Source: Pseudolysinimonas_A sp947085045 (GTDB lineage Bacteria > Actinomycetota > Actinomycetes > Actinomycetales > Microbacteriaceae). Taken from it: a stretch of DNA of 64,000 bases. The DNA lies in assembly GCA_947085045.1 (NCBI GenBank), contig CAMTUU010000002.1:248001-312000 (forward strand). Reading direction: 5' to 3'. The notes under the pieces were generated by a model that was not told where the DNA came from, ran no database searches, and was given only the letters and a program-made list of their open reading frames with translations. A program made the position numbers and the translations under genes. Of the stretch, positions 33,925 to 42,841 are shown in pieces; the stretch's first letter is position 1, and every line of letters begins with the position of its first letter.

Positions 33925-35264
33925 CGCGAGCCCCCCGTCGGCTTCTGCACGGCCACCTCGCCGGTCACCGGCGGCGTGGGCGTGAATCGCACGCGGTCGA
34001 TGCGCCGGCCGTCCATCCGCTCGACACGGAAGACGCCTGCGTCGACGACGACGGTGTCCCCGACCTCGGCCAGGCGGCCCAGCTCGGCCATCAGCCAGCC
34101 CGCGACGGTCTCGTAGGGGCCCTCTTCGGGCACCACGACATCCGCGCGCTCCTGCAGTTCGTCGGGGCGCAGCGCCCCGGGGAAGGTGAGCCAGTCGCGG
34201 CTGCGCACCACGTCGGCGCGGGAGCGGTCGTGTTCGTCGGACACCTCGCCGACCAGCTCCTCGACGAGATCCTCGAGGGTGGCGACTCCGGCGGTCCCGC
34301 CGTACTCGTCGACGACGACGGCCATCTGGTAGCCGCGACCGCGCAGCTCGCCGAGCAGCACGTCGAGCTTCATCGTCTCGGGCACGCGCAGGGCGTCGGA
34401 CTGGAGCGCCGACACCGGGACCTCGGGTCGACGGTCGCGCGGCACCGCCACCGCCTGCTTCAGGTGGACGACGCCGACGATGTCGTCGACATCCTCATCC
34501 ATGACCGGGAAGCGCGAGTAGCCGGTACGGCGGGCGAGGTCGATGACGGCATCCGCGGTGTCGGCCTTGCCGACGCTGGCGATCTTCGGCCGGGGGGTCA
34601 TGACATCGGATGCCGTGTGGCCGGCGAACACCAGGGTGCGGGCCAGCAGCGTCGCGGTGTCCTGGTCGAGCGACCCCTCTTTCGCCGACCGGCGCACGAG
34701 ACTCAGCAACTCGTCGCCCGAGCGGGCGGAACTGATCTCCTCGCGCGGCTCGATCCCGATCGCACGGAGGATGACGTTGGCGGTGCCGTTGAGCACACGC
34801 ACGGCGGGCTTGAACACCGTCGTGAACGCCGTCTGGAACGGGATGACGATCTTCGCCGTGGCCAGCGGCAGCGCGAGCGCGAAGTTCTTCGGCACGAGCT
34901 CCCCGATGATCATCGACAGCAGGGTCGCGAGGATGATCGCGGCGATCGACGCGATCACCCGCACCACGCCCTCGGCGAGACCGAGCGAGGTGAGCGGCGG
35001 CTCGAGGAACCGGCTGAACGCCGGCTCGAGCGTGTAGCCGGTGAGCAGCGTCGTGAGCGTGATGCCCAGCTGCGCGGCGGAGAGATGCGTCGAGGTGATC
35101 CTGAGCGCCGCGATCGTCATGCCGAGACGGGTCTCACCGCGCGCCTGACGGGCCTCGAGGTCGGAGCGTTCGAGGTTGACGAGCGCGAACTCGCTCGCGA
35201 CGAACAAGCCGGTGCCGACGGTCAGCAGGAGACCGATGAGGAGCAGGATGACATCCGTGCTCAT
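33921..35264 (-). CDS. CNNM/CorC transport-associated membrane protein 2
   Basis: 447 residues: CNNM domain (about 1-190; LFVASEFALVNLERSDLEARQA, GELVPKNFALALPL), CBS pair (about 205-330; DVMTPRPKIASV, GVVHLKQAVAV), then a CorC_HlyC domain (about 345-430; VAGWLMAELGRLAEVGD). This is the full-length partner of the shorter protein downstream. Cation efflux or Mg2+ homeostasis is the likely role. The upstream 80 bp contain no clear promoter. Confidence 0.93.
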   Translation of the reverse strand: MSTDVILLLIGLLLTVGTGLFVASEFALVNLERSDLEARQARGETRLGMTIAALRITSTHLSAAQLGITLTTLLTGYTLEPAFSRFLEPPLTSLGLAEGVVRVIASIAAIILATLLSMIIGELVPKNFALALPLATAKIVIPFQTAFTTVFKPAVRVLNGTANVILRAIGIEPREEISSARSGDELLSLVRRSAKEGSLDQDTATLLARTLVFAGHTASDVMTPRPKIASVGKADTADAVIDLARRTGYSRFPVMDEDVDDIVGVVHLKQAVAVPRDRRPEVPVSALQSDALRVPETMKLDVLLGELRGRGYQMAVVVDEYGGTAGVATLEDLVEELVGEVSDEHDRSRADVVRSRDWLTFPGALRPDELQERADVVVPEEGPYETVAGWLMAELGRLAEVGDTVVVDAGVFRVERMDGRRIDRVRFTPTPPVTGEVAVQKPTGGSR

Positions 35265-35343
35265 CGCGCCCCCGCCCTCACGGGGCGGCCGAACGTCGGC
35301 GAGTGTCTATGGTCGGCAGACGGAGGGTCGTCCATCGGGGCGG

Positions 35344-35916
35344 TTACTTCTCCTTCGCGGCCGCTTTGGTCGCCTTCTTGAACTCCCGCACCTTCGTGAG
35401 GGAGGAGGCATCCACGATATCGGCAACCGAGCGATGGCTGCCGGGGTCGCCGTAGGAACCGGCGGCGGATTCCCAGCCGGTCGCGGTCAGCCCGTACTGC
35501 TTCCCGAGCAGCGCGACGAAGATCCTCGCCTTCTGCTCACCGAACCCGGGCAGCGACTTGAGCCGCTTCAGGATGGTCGCGCCGTCCGGGGCGCCGTCGG
35601 TCCAGATGCGTTCGGCGTCGCCACCCCAGTCGCTGACCAGGGCCGCGCACAGCGCCTGCGTGCGCTCCGCCATCGACCCGGGGAACCGGTGCACGGCGGG
35701 CGTCTGCTTGAACACCTCGGCGAACTTCTCCGGGTCGGCGTCCGCGATCGTCGCCGCGTCGAACGCGCCGAGGCGCTCCTTGATCTTCGCCGGACCGGCG
35801 AATGCGGTCTCCATCGGCACCTGCTGGTCGAGCAGCATCCCGATGAGCAGGGCGAGCGGCTCCTCCGACAGCAGCCGGTCGGCCGCGGCGTCCCCGGTGA
35901 TGTGCAGCTCAGGCAT
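35344..35916 (-). CDS. HhH-GPD base-excision DNA repair protein
   Basis: 190 residues. Contains the helix-hairpin-helix LKSLPGFGEQKARIFVALLGK. LLIGMLLDQQVPMETAF aligns with the N-terminal GPD domain of actinobacterial HhH-GPD-type proteins. There is no FeS-cluster loop. The catalytic Asp that usually follows the hairpin is not obvious, so the glycosylase activity is uncertain. C-terminus is Lys/Ala-rich. A leaderless start is supported by TAAGCT 6 nt upstream. Confidence 0.85.
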   Translation of the reverse strand: MPELHITGDAAADRLLSEEPLALLIGMLLDQQVPMETAFAGPAKIKERLGAFDAATIADADPEKFAEVFKQTPAVHRFPGSMAERTQALCAALVSDWGGDAERIWTDGAPDGATILKRLKSLPGFGEQKARIFVALLGKQYGLTATGWESAAGSYGDPGSHRSVADIVDASSLTKVREFKKATKAAAKEK

Positions 35917-35922
35917 GCGCCG

Positions 35923-35928
35923 AGCTTA
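35923..35928 (-). promoter_or_regulatory. -10 element of the HhH-GPD gene (leaderless)
   Basis: TAAGCT on the minus strand, 6 nt before the ATG at 35916. Confidence 0.5.
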
Positions 35929-35952
35929 GGCATCCCGCCGCCGTCACCTCGG

Positions 35953-37218
35953 CTACCAGGAGACGGGGAGGGCCTTGCCCTCCTCGTACCCGGCGGCCGA
36001 CTGGATGCCGACCACGGCGCGCTCGCGGAAGGCAGCGAGGTCGGCGGCGCCCGCGTAGGTGAACGAGGAGCGCACCCCCGCGGTGATCATGTCGAGCAGA
36101 TCCTCGAGCGAGGGCCGCAGCGGGTCGAGATAGATCTTCGACGACGAGATGCCTTCGGCGAAGAGTTCCTTGCGGGCGAGCTCGTAGGGGTCGAGCGCGC
36201 CGAAGCGGCCGTGCACGGCCTTGGTGGACGCCATCCCCCAGCTCTGCTTGAACGGGCGGCCATCGGCATCGGTCTCGATCTCGCCGGGCGATTCGAGCGT
36301 GCCGGCGAACCAGGAGCCGATCATGACGTTCGACGCGCCGGCGGCGAGAGCGAGGGCGACGTCACGCGGGTAGCGCACCCCGCCGTCGGCCCAGACGTGG
36401 GCGCCGAGTTCACGGGCGGCCTCGGTCGTCTCGAGCACGGCGGAGAACTGCGGGCGGCCGACGGCGGTCATCATGCGGGTCGTGCACATCGCGCCGGGCC
36501 CGACGCCGACCTTGAGAATGGTCGCTCCCGCCGCGACGAGATCGCGCGCCCCCTCGGGGGTCACGATGTTGCCGGCGATGATCGGCAGGCCGAGGTCAAG
36601 GGCGCGGACGGATTCGAGGGCGGTCAGCATCCCCTCCTGGTGGCCGTGCGCGGTGTCGACGACCAGCACGTCGACGCCGGCGTCGGCGAGCGCGCGGGCC
36701 TTGTCGGCGATGCCTCGGTTGATGCCGAGCGCGGCGGCGACGCGGAGCCGCCCCTCCGCGTCGACGGCGGGGCGGTAGATCGTGCCGCGGAGGGCCTGCG
36801 TGCGGGTCGTCGAGCCGACGACCACTCCGCCGACGCGCACATTGGCGCGATCGTGTCCGCCGCGCACCAGCTCGTCGAAGGCGGTGCGCGGACCGTCGGC
36901 GTCGACGACCGGGAGTGCCTCGTCGGCGTCCTGCCAGATCGGGGACTGCGCCTTGACGGCGGCGATCGCCGCCATCGTCTCGTCGAGGGGCGGGTCCTGC
37001 GGCAGAACGCCGAGGCCGCCGCGCCGGGCGAGGGTGGCGGCGAGACGAGGGCCGGTGACCGAGTTCATGTTCGCCGAGACGATCGGGATGCTCGTGCCGG
37101 TCGCATCGTCAGGGGCCAGATCGACGTCGAGTCGACTCGTCACGCCGGAGCGGCTGGGAACGAGGAAGACGTCGGAGTAGGTGAGGTCGTGCGGGGGGAG
37201 TTCGCCGAGGAAGCGCAT
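35953..37218 (-). CDS. guaB1: GuaB1-type IMPDH-related protein (GMP reductase-like)
   Basis: 421-residue TIM-barrel enzyme of purine salvage; actinobacterial GuaB1 proteins related to IMPDH have been shown to act as GMP reductases. Landmarks: LTYSDVFLVPSRS, IPIVSANMNSVTG, the catalytic loop with Cys in VGPGAMCTTRMMTAVG, and WADGGVRYPRD. It is shorter than typical members: the paired CBS module expected between the barrel halves (after AAIAAVKAQSPIW) is reduced to about 60 residues with at most one CBS-like repeat. Leaderless start, TACCCT 6 nt upstream. Confidence 0.9.
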   Translation of the reverse strand: MRFLGELPPHDLTYSDVFLVPSRSGVTSRLDVDLAPDDATGTSIPIVSANMNSVTGPRLAATLARRGGLGVLPQDPPLDETMAAIAAVKAQSPIWQDADEALPVVDADGPRTAFDELVRGGHDRANVRVGGVVVGSTTRTQALRGTIYRPAVDAEGRLRVAAALGINRGIADKARALADAGVDVLVVDTAHGHQEGMLTALESVRALDLGLPIIAGNIVTPEGARDLVAAGATILKVGVGPGAMCTTRMMTAVGRPQFSAVLETTEAARELGAHVWADGGVRYPRDVALALAAGASNVMIGSWFAGTLESPGEIETDADGRPFKQSWGMASTKAVHGRFGALDPYELARKELFAEGISSSKIYLDPLRPSLEDLLDMITAGVRSSFTYAGAADLAAFRERAVVGIQSAAGYEEGKALPVSW

Positions 37219-37224
37219 GATCCG

Positions 37225-37230
37225 AGGGTA
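37225..37230 (-). promoter_or_regulatory. -10 element of guaB1 (leaderless)
   Basis: TACCCT on the minus strand, 6 nt before the ATG at 37218. Confidence 0.45.
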
Positions 37231-37304
37231 CGGGTCGTCGCGCGCCGCCTCGGGCGCCCTGGATGCACATGTAGCATGAGTGCACTATGTCGTGAGGATC
37301 CCGC

Positions 37305-38600
37305 ATGTCTGCTCGCCCCCGTTCCGTCGCCGCCGCACTCGCCGCTCTCGCAGTCGCCGTCGGGCTGGCCGTCATCCCGGCGCTGCCGGCCTCCGCCGAC
37401 GTCGTGGAGTGCACGGCCCTCGGCGGCGTCTGGGATGGGCCCACGACGACCTGCACCATCTCGACGGCACAGAGCGTCGCGGGCAGCGACCTGAACGGCA
37501 ACCTGGTGATCGCCGCCGGCGGATCGCTCACCAAGACCGGCAACACCGGCGACAGCGTCTCCGGCACCATCACCATCGCCGGCACCCTGACCGTCGCGGC
37601 CGGCAGCCTCGGCGGGAACACCACGGTCGTCGGCAGCGGCATCCTCGATGTGCAGAGCGGCACCAACTACAGCGGGAATGTGGAGGTGAACGGCCCCACC
37701 GCGCAGTTCACACTCGGATTCGCGGGAGCCGGTGGACCCGTCGTGGTCACCGACGGCACGTTCACCAACGGCGGCACCGTGTCGAGCTCCATCACGAACG
37801 CCGACACCGTCATCAACAACGGCTCGGTCGGCGGGGCGGTCGTCAGCAACGGCGGCACCTTCAGCAATGTGCTCGGCACCCTCAACGCCTCCCTGACGGT
37901 CAACGGCGGCTCGTTCGTCAACAACGCGAACATCCTCGCCCCGGTGACGGTGAACGGCGGGTCCTTCACCAACAACGCCAACTTCGCCCAGGTCACGGGC
38001 GTCCTCACGATCGCGGCCGGCGCCACGGCCACCAACGGGCCGGGGAGCCTCGCCACGGTATCGAACGCCGGCACCTTCACGAACAGCAGGGGCGGCACGA
38101 CCGCCGCCGTCACGAACACCGGATCCGGGTCGCTCGTCAACGACGGCACGATCACCGGCGGCGTGACCCATCCGAGCACCGGCACCTTCACCGGAACCGG
38201 CACGACCACGCCGCGCTATGCGCAGACCGTGGTGTTCACGTCGACGGCGCCGACCGGCCCCCCGGTGGGCAGCGCGTACACCGTCACGCTCGCCACGTCG
38301 GTCGGCACGACGCCGGCGCTCGCAGCCGGACCTGCAGGGGTCTGCTCCATCGCTGGCGCAACGGTGACTTCCCTCGGCGACGGCACCTGCACGGTGACCG
38401 CCGCGCGCGCCGCCGACGGAAACTTCGCGATCGCCTCCGGCTCGCAGTCGATCGCGATCGGCGCGGCGGCGGGCGGCGGGGCGGCGACCCTCCCCGCGAC
38501 CGGCCTCGACACCGGCCCGGCGCTGCTCCTCGGGTTCGGCATCCTCGCGCTCGGCGCCGTCATTCTGCGGATGCGTCGCGCGAAGGCTGTGCGTTCCTGA
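37305..38600 (+). CDS. LPXTG-anchored surface protein with beta-solenoid repeats and Ig-like domain
   Basis: 431 residues: signal peptide (1-30, ending PASA), then a Thr/Asn/Gly-rich region (about 45-300) with repeated NGG(S/T)F(T/V)NN-type units, e.g. VNGGSFVNNANILAPVT next to VNGGSFTNNANFAQVTG. This should form a beta-helix. A bacterial Ig-like domain with a paired Cys follows (CSIAGATVTSLGDGTC). The sorting signal is LPATG at 396, a helix and RMRRAKA. Sortase would anchor it to peptidoglycan; adhesion or cell-surface shielding is the guess. GAGGATCCC precedes the ATG. Confidence 0.9.
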   Translation: MSARPRSVAAALAALAVAVGLAVIPALPASADVVECTALGGVWDGPTTTCTISTAQSVAGSDLNGNLVIAAGGSLTKTGNTGDSVSGTITIAGTLTVAAGSLGGNTTVVGSGILDVQSGTNYSGNVEVNGPTAQFTLGFAGAGGPVVVTDGTFTNGGTVSSSITNADTVINNGSVGGAVVSNGGTFSNVLGTLNASLTVNGGSFVNNANILAPVTVNGGSFTNNANFAQVTGVLTIAAGATATNGPGSLATVSNAGTFTNSRGGTTAAVTNTGSGSLVNDGTITGGVTHPSTGTFTGTGTTTPRYAQTVVFTSTAPTGPPVGSAYTVTLATSVGTTPALAAGPAGVCSIAGATVTSLGDGTCTVTAARAADGNFAIASGSQSIAIGAAAGGGAATLPATGLDTGPALLLGFGILALGAVILRMRRAKAVRS

Positions 38601-38641
38601 CGAGACCCTCCGTAGGGGCCTCATCGCCCCCCTCGTGCGCC

Positions 38642-38647
38642 TAAGCT
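38642..38647 (+). promoter_or_regulatory. Candidate -10 element of kgd
   Basis: TAAGCT, about 50 nt upstream of the kgd GTG; the transcript would have a leader of about 43 nt. Confidence 0.35.
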
Positions 38648-38696
38648 AGAGCGGCTGCAAAACGCCACCACACTTACCCAACTTCAACGCACGAGA

Positions 38697-41600
38697 GTGG
38701 GCGGTTCAACCGTGTCGAGCCCCGTGACCGGGATCACCTCAGAAGACGAATTCGGCGCCAACGAGTGGCTCGTCGACGAGATGTACGAGCGATACCTGGT
38801 CGACAAGAACTCGGTCGACCAGAGCTGGTGGCCGGTGCTCGAGCAGCGCCGCACCGCCACCCCGACCGAGCCCTCGGCCCCGGCCGAAACCGCGGCCTCC
38901 GCGGCTGATCCCGCCCCCTCGGCCGAGACCGAACCCTCGCCGCAGAACCAGGCGGATGGCGGCGAAGCCCAGATCCCCGCCGCGGCGACCGACCCGACGC
39001 CGACCGCCGCGATCCCGGTGGTTCAGGCTCCGCCGACCGGCAGCACTCCGGTCGCCCGCACCACCAACTCCCCCGCGAAGCCGCAGCCCATCCCGGCCGA
39101 GGCCCCGCAGGCCGCCCCTGCCGCCGAGTCCGCCGAGCAGGATGTCGTCACGGTGCTCAAGGGCATGCAGAAGACCCTCGCGACCAACATGGACGCGAGC
39201 CTCTCGGTGCCGACCGCGACGAGCGTGCGCACCGTGCCCGCGAAGCTGATGATCGACAACCGCATCGTCATCAACAACCACCTCAAGCGCGCCCGCGGCG
39301 GCAAGGTCTCGTTCACGCATCTCATCGCCTGGGCGATGGTGCAGACGCTCAAAGAGTTCCCCAGCCAGAATGTCTATTACGACGAGATCGACGGTAAGCC
39401 CAGCGTCGTCGTGCCGGCGCACGTCAACCTCGGCATCGCCATCGACCTGCCGAAGCCCGACGGAACACGCTCGCTGCTCGTGCCCGCGATCAAGCGCGCC
39501 GACACGATGTCGTTCGCCGACTTCCTCGCCGCCTACGAAGACGTCGTCGCCCGCGCCCGCGGCAACAAGCTGACGGCCGACGACTTCAAGGGCACCACGA
39601 TCTCGCTGACCAACCCGGGCGGCATCGGCACCGAGCACTCGGTTCCGCGTCTGATGAAGGGCGCCGGCTCGATCATCGGCGCCGGCGCCCTCGAGTACCC
39701 CGCCGCCTTCCAGGGCGCGAGCCAGAAGACCCTCGCCGAGCTCGGCATCGGCAAGACGATCACCCTGACGAGCACCTACGACCACCGCGTCATCCAGGGT
39801 GCCGGATCGGGCGAGTTCCTCAAGAAGGTGCACGAGCTGCTGATCGGCGAGCGCGACTTCTACGTGAACATCTTCGCGTCGCTGCGCATCCCCTACGACC
39901 CGATCCACTGGGCCGAGGACATCAACGTCGACCTCTCCGAGCGCGTCTCGAAGACCTCTCGGGTGCAGGAGCTCATCAACGCCTTCCGCGTGCGCGGTCA
40001 CCTGATGGCCGACATCGACCCGCTCGAGTACGTGCAGCGCAGCCACCCCGATCTCGACATCGCCAGCCACGGTCTGACCTTCTGGGACCTCGACCGCGAG
40101 TTCGTCCTCGGCGGCTTCGCCGGCAAGCGCAGTGCCAAACTGCGGGACGTGCTCGGCGTACTGCGCGACTCGTACTGCCGCACCGTCGGCATCCAGTACA
40201 TGCACATCCAGGACCCGGAAGAGCGCGCCTGGTTCCAGGAGCGCCTCGAGCGCCCGTACGAGAAGCCGACCAAAGAGGAGCAGCTCCGCATCCTCGGCAA
40301 GCTCAACGAGGCCGAGGCGTTCGAGACGTTCCTGCAGACCAAGTACGTCGGCCAGAAGCGCTTCAGCCTGGAGGGCGGCGAATCGACGATCGCGCTGCTC
40401 GACGAGATGTTGCAGGGCGCCGCCGAGGCGGGCCTCGAAGAGGTCGCGATCGGCATGGCCCACCGCGGCCGCCTGAACGTGCTCACCAACATCGCCGGCA
40501 AGACCTACGGCCAGATCTTCCGCGAGTTCGAGGGCACGCAGGATCCGAAGACGGTGCAGGGCTCCGGCGACGTCAAGTACCACCTCGGCACCGAGGGCAC
40601 CTTCACCGGCATGACCGGCAAGGAGGTCGCGGTCTATATCGCGGCGAACCCCTCGCACCTCGAAGCGGTCGACGGCGTGCTCGAGGGCATCGTGCGCGCC
40701 AAGCAGGACCGCACGGCCGACGGCAGTTACGGCGTGCTCCCCCTGCTCGTGCACGGCGACGCGTCGATGGCCGGCCAGGGCATCGTCATGGAGCAGCTGC
40801 AGATGTCGCAGCTGCGCGCCTACAAGACCGGCGGCACGGTGCACGTCGTCATCAACAACCAGGTCGGCTTCACCACCCCGCCGACCGAGGCCCGTTCGTC
40901 GGTGTACTCGTCCGACGTCTCGCTCACGATCCAGGCGCCGGTCTTCCACGTGAACGGCGACGATCCCGAAGCCGTCGTGCGGGTGGCAGAGCACGCGTTC
41001 GCCTACCGCCAGAAGTTCAAGAAGGATGTCGTCGTCGACCTCATCTGCTACCGCCGCCGCGGGCACAACGAGGGCGACGACCCGTCGATGACGCAGCCGC
41101 TCATGACGACCCTCATCGAGGCGAAGCGCAGCGTGCGCACGCTCTACACCGAGGCGCTGGTCGGCCGTGGCGACATCAGCCAGGAAGAGTTCGAGGCGGC
41201 GCACAAGGACTTCCAGGACCGCCTGGAACGTGCCTTCGCCGAGACCCACGCCGCGCAGACCGGCACGATCCCCATCGTGACCAGCGACGAAAACGCCGTC
41301 GCCGACCTCGAGCGCCCCGACGCCCAGCAGGACGACGCCGCGGGCGAGCCGGCATCCACCGGCGTCTCGCAGGCGCTCGTCGAGCAGATCGGCGACGCCC
41401 ACGCGAACCTGCCCGAGGGCTTCACGGTGCACCCGAAGCTCAAGCAGCTGCTGAACAAGCGCACCGAGATGAGCCGCAACGGCCAGATCGACTGGGGCTT
41501 CGGCGAGCTGCTCGCGCTGGGCTCGGTGCTCGTCGAAGGCACCCCGGTGCGCTTCGTCGGCCAGGACGCCCGCCGCGGCACCTTCGTTTCACGCCACGCG

Positions 41601-42527
41601 GTCTTCCACGACCGCGAGAACGGCCAGGAGTGGCTGCCGCTCGCGAACCTGTCGGAGAACCAGGCCAAGTTCTGGATCTACGACTCGCTGCTCTCCGAGT
41701 ACGCGGCCCTCGGCTTCGAGTACGGCTACTCGGTCGAGCGCCCCGACGCCCTCGTGCTCTGGGAGGCCCAGTTCGGCGACTTCGTCGACGGCGCCCAGAC
41801 CGTGATCGACACTTTCATCTCGAGCGCCGAGCAGAAGTGGGGCCAGCGCTCCTCCGTCGTGCTGCTGCTGCCGCACGGCTACGAGGGCCAGGGGCCCGAC
41901 CACTCGTCGGCCCGGATCGAGCGTTTCCTGCAGCTCGCCTCGCAGGACAACATGACGGTCGCGCGCCCGTCGACCCCGGCGTCGTACTTCCACCTGTTGC
42001 GCCGCCAGGCCTACGCCCGCCCGCGTCGTCCGCTGATCGTCTTCACACCGAAGTCGATGCTGCGGCTCCGCGGCGCGACGAGCGAGGTCGCCGACTTCAC
42101 ACAGGGCAAGTTCGAGCCGGTGCTCGACGACGCGCGCACGGGTCTGAACGGCACAGCGGATGCCGGCGCCGTGAAGCGGGTGCTGCTCCACGCGGGCAAG
42201 ATCCACTACGACCTGCTGGCCGAACTCGAGAAGCGTGAGGATGCCGGCGCCTTCGCGCTCGTGCGCCTCGAGCAGTACTACCCGCTCGCCGACGACGCGA
42301 TCAACGCGACGCTCGACCGCTACCCGAACGCCGACGTCGTCTGGGTGCAGGAGGAGCCGGAGAACCAGGGCGCCTGGCCGTTCATCAACTTCGAGCTCGC
42401 CCGCCGTCTGCGCGGCCGCACGATCTCGGTGGTGTCGCGCGCGGCATCCGCTGCCACTGCCACGGGTTCGTCGAAGCGCTCTGCGGCGGAGCAGACCGAG
42501 CTGCTGGCGCAGGCGCTCACGCTCTGA
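38697..42527 (+). CDS. kgd: Multifunctional 2-oxoglutarate decarboxylase/dehydrogenase E1 with E2 succinyltransferase domain
   Basis: 1,276 residues, the actinobacterial fusion form. After an N-terminal segment (FGANEWLVDEMYERYLVDKNSVDQSW, split) and a Pro/Ala-rich linker comes the E2-type succinyltransferase domain (about 145-375, catalytic His 363 in YDHRVIQGAGSGE), then the E1 thiamine-diphosphate enzyme (IGMAHRGRLNVL, HGDASMAGQG, RRRGHNEGDDPS). With E2 and E3 it feeds succinyl-CoA into the TCA cycle. There is no lipoyl domain here. GTG 38697 has weak ACGAGA upstream; GTG 38712 is an alternative. A large palindrome follows the stop. Confidence 0.96.
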   Translation: MGGSTVSSPVTGITSEDEFGANEWLVDEMYERYLVDKNSVDQSWWPVLEQRRTATPTEPSAPAETAASAADPAPSAETEPSPQNQADGGEAQIPAAATDPTPTAAIPVVQAPPTGSTPVARTTNSPAKPQPIPAEAPQAAPAAESAEQDVVTVLKGMQKTLATNMDASLSVPTATSVRTVPAKLMIDNRIVINNHLKRARGGKVSFTHLIAWAMVQTLKEFPSQNVYYDEIDGKPSVVVPAHVNLGIAIDLPKPDGTRSLLVPAIKRADTMSFADFLAAYEDVVARARGNKLTADDFKGTTISLTNPGGIGTEHSVPRLMKGAGSIIGAGALEYPAAFQGASQKTLAELGIGKTITLTSTYDHRVIQGAGSGEFLKKVHELLIGERDFYVNIFASLRIPYDPIHWAEDINVDLSERVSKTSRVQELINAFRVRGHLMADIDPLEYVQRSHPDLDIASHGLTFWDLDREFVLGGFAGKRSAKLRDVLGVLRDSYCRTVGIQYMHIQDPEERAWFQERLERPYEKPTKEEQLRILGKLNEAEAFETFLQTKYVGQKRFSLEGGESTIALLDEMLQGAAEAGLEEVAIGMAHRGRLNVLTNIAGKTYGQIFREFEGTQDPKTVQGSGDVKYHLGTEGTFTGMTGKEVAVYIAANPSHLEAVDGVLEGIVRAKQDRTADGSYGVLPLLVHGDASMAGQGIVMEQLQMSQLRAYKTGGTVHVVINNQVGFTTPPTEARSSVYSSDVSLTIQAPVFHVNGDDPEAVVRVAEHAFAYRQKFKKDVVVDLICYRRRGHNEGDDPSMTQPLMTTLIEAKRSVRTLYTEALVGRGDISQEEFEAAHKDFQDRLERAFAETHAAQTGTIPIVTSDENAVADLERPDAQQDDAAGEPASTGVSQALVEQIGDAHANLPEGFTVHPKLKQLLNKRTEMSRNGQIDWGFGELLALGSVLVEGTPVRFVGQDARRGTFVSRHAVFHDRENGQEWLPLANLSENQAKFWIYDSLLSEYAALGFEYGYSVERPDALVLWEAQFGDFVDGAQTVIDTFISSAEQKWGQRSSVVLLLPHGYEGQGPDHSSARIERFLQLASQDNMTVARPSTPASYFHLLRRQAYARPRRPLIVFTPKSMLRLRGATSEVADFTQGKFEPVLDDARTGLNGTADAGAVKRVLLHAGKIHYDLLAELEKREDAGAFALVRLEQYYPLADDAINATLDRYPNADVVWVQEEPENQGAWPFINFELARRLRGRTISVVSRAASAATATGSSKRSAAEQTELLAQALTL

Positions 42528-42533
42528 CCCTCG

Positions 42534-42607
42534 TGCCACAGAACCCTCTGTAACGTCACAGAGCCCCGCACGCGGGGTTCCCTGGCGTTACAGAGGGCTC
42601 TGTGGCA
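42534..42607. terminator. Bidirectional terminator-like palindrome between kgd and rsrA
   Basis: 22-bp arms (42534-42555 and 42586-42607; left TGCCACAGAACCCTCTGTAACG) that pair with one G-T, plus a nested CCCCGC/GCGGGG stem. It sits between two convergent genes. No T-run follows on either strand. Confidence 0.7.
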
Positions 42608-42616
42608 TGAGAAGAG

Positions 42617-42841
42617 TCAGCCGAGCTTCGCGAGGATCGCGGCGCGCAGTTCCTCGGGGGCCTTCTCCTGGCACGCCTTCTGCATCTTCAGGGTGAGGGT
42701 GATGCCGACGAGGTGCTCGTCGCTGCAGTCCCGGCACCCCTCAAGGTGGTCGGAGATGTCCTGGAAGTCCTCCGCCGACAACTCGCGGTGCAGGTACTCC
42801 TCGAGTTCGGACTTGGCCTTGTCGCAGCCGCAATCGGTCAT
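42617..42841 (-). CDS. rsrA: Mycothiol-system anti-sigma factor RsrA
   Basis: 74-residue zinc-binding anti-sigma factor that holds SigR inactive until thiol oxidation. The ZAS motif is complete: Cys 6, His 32, Cys 36 and Cys 39, with the same spacing as characterised RsrA; Cys 4 and Cys 57 are additional. Coupled to sigR by a 4-bp overlap. This confirms a mycothiol-type disulfide stress response. Confidence 0.95.
   Translation of the reverse strand: MTDCGCDKAKSELEEYLHRELSAEDFQDISDHLEGCRDCSDEHLVGITLTLKMQKACQEKAPEELRAAILAKLG

Noticed and set aside
38739..41432. 897-codon minus-strand frame within kgd
   Set aside because: Antisense shadow of a strongly coding gene; no recognisable domain and no start site.
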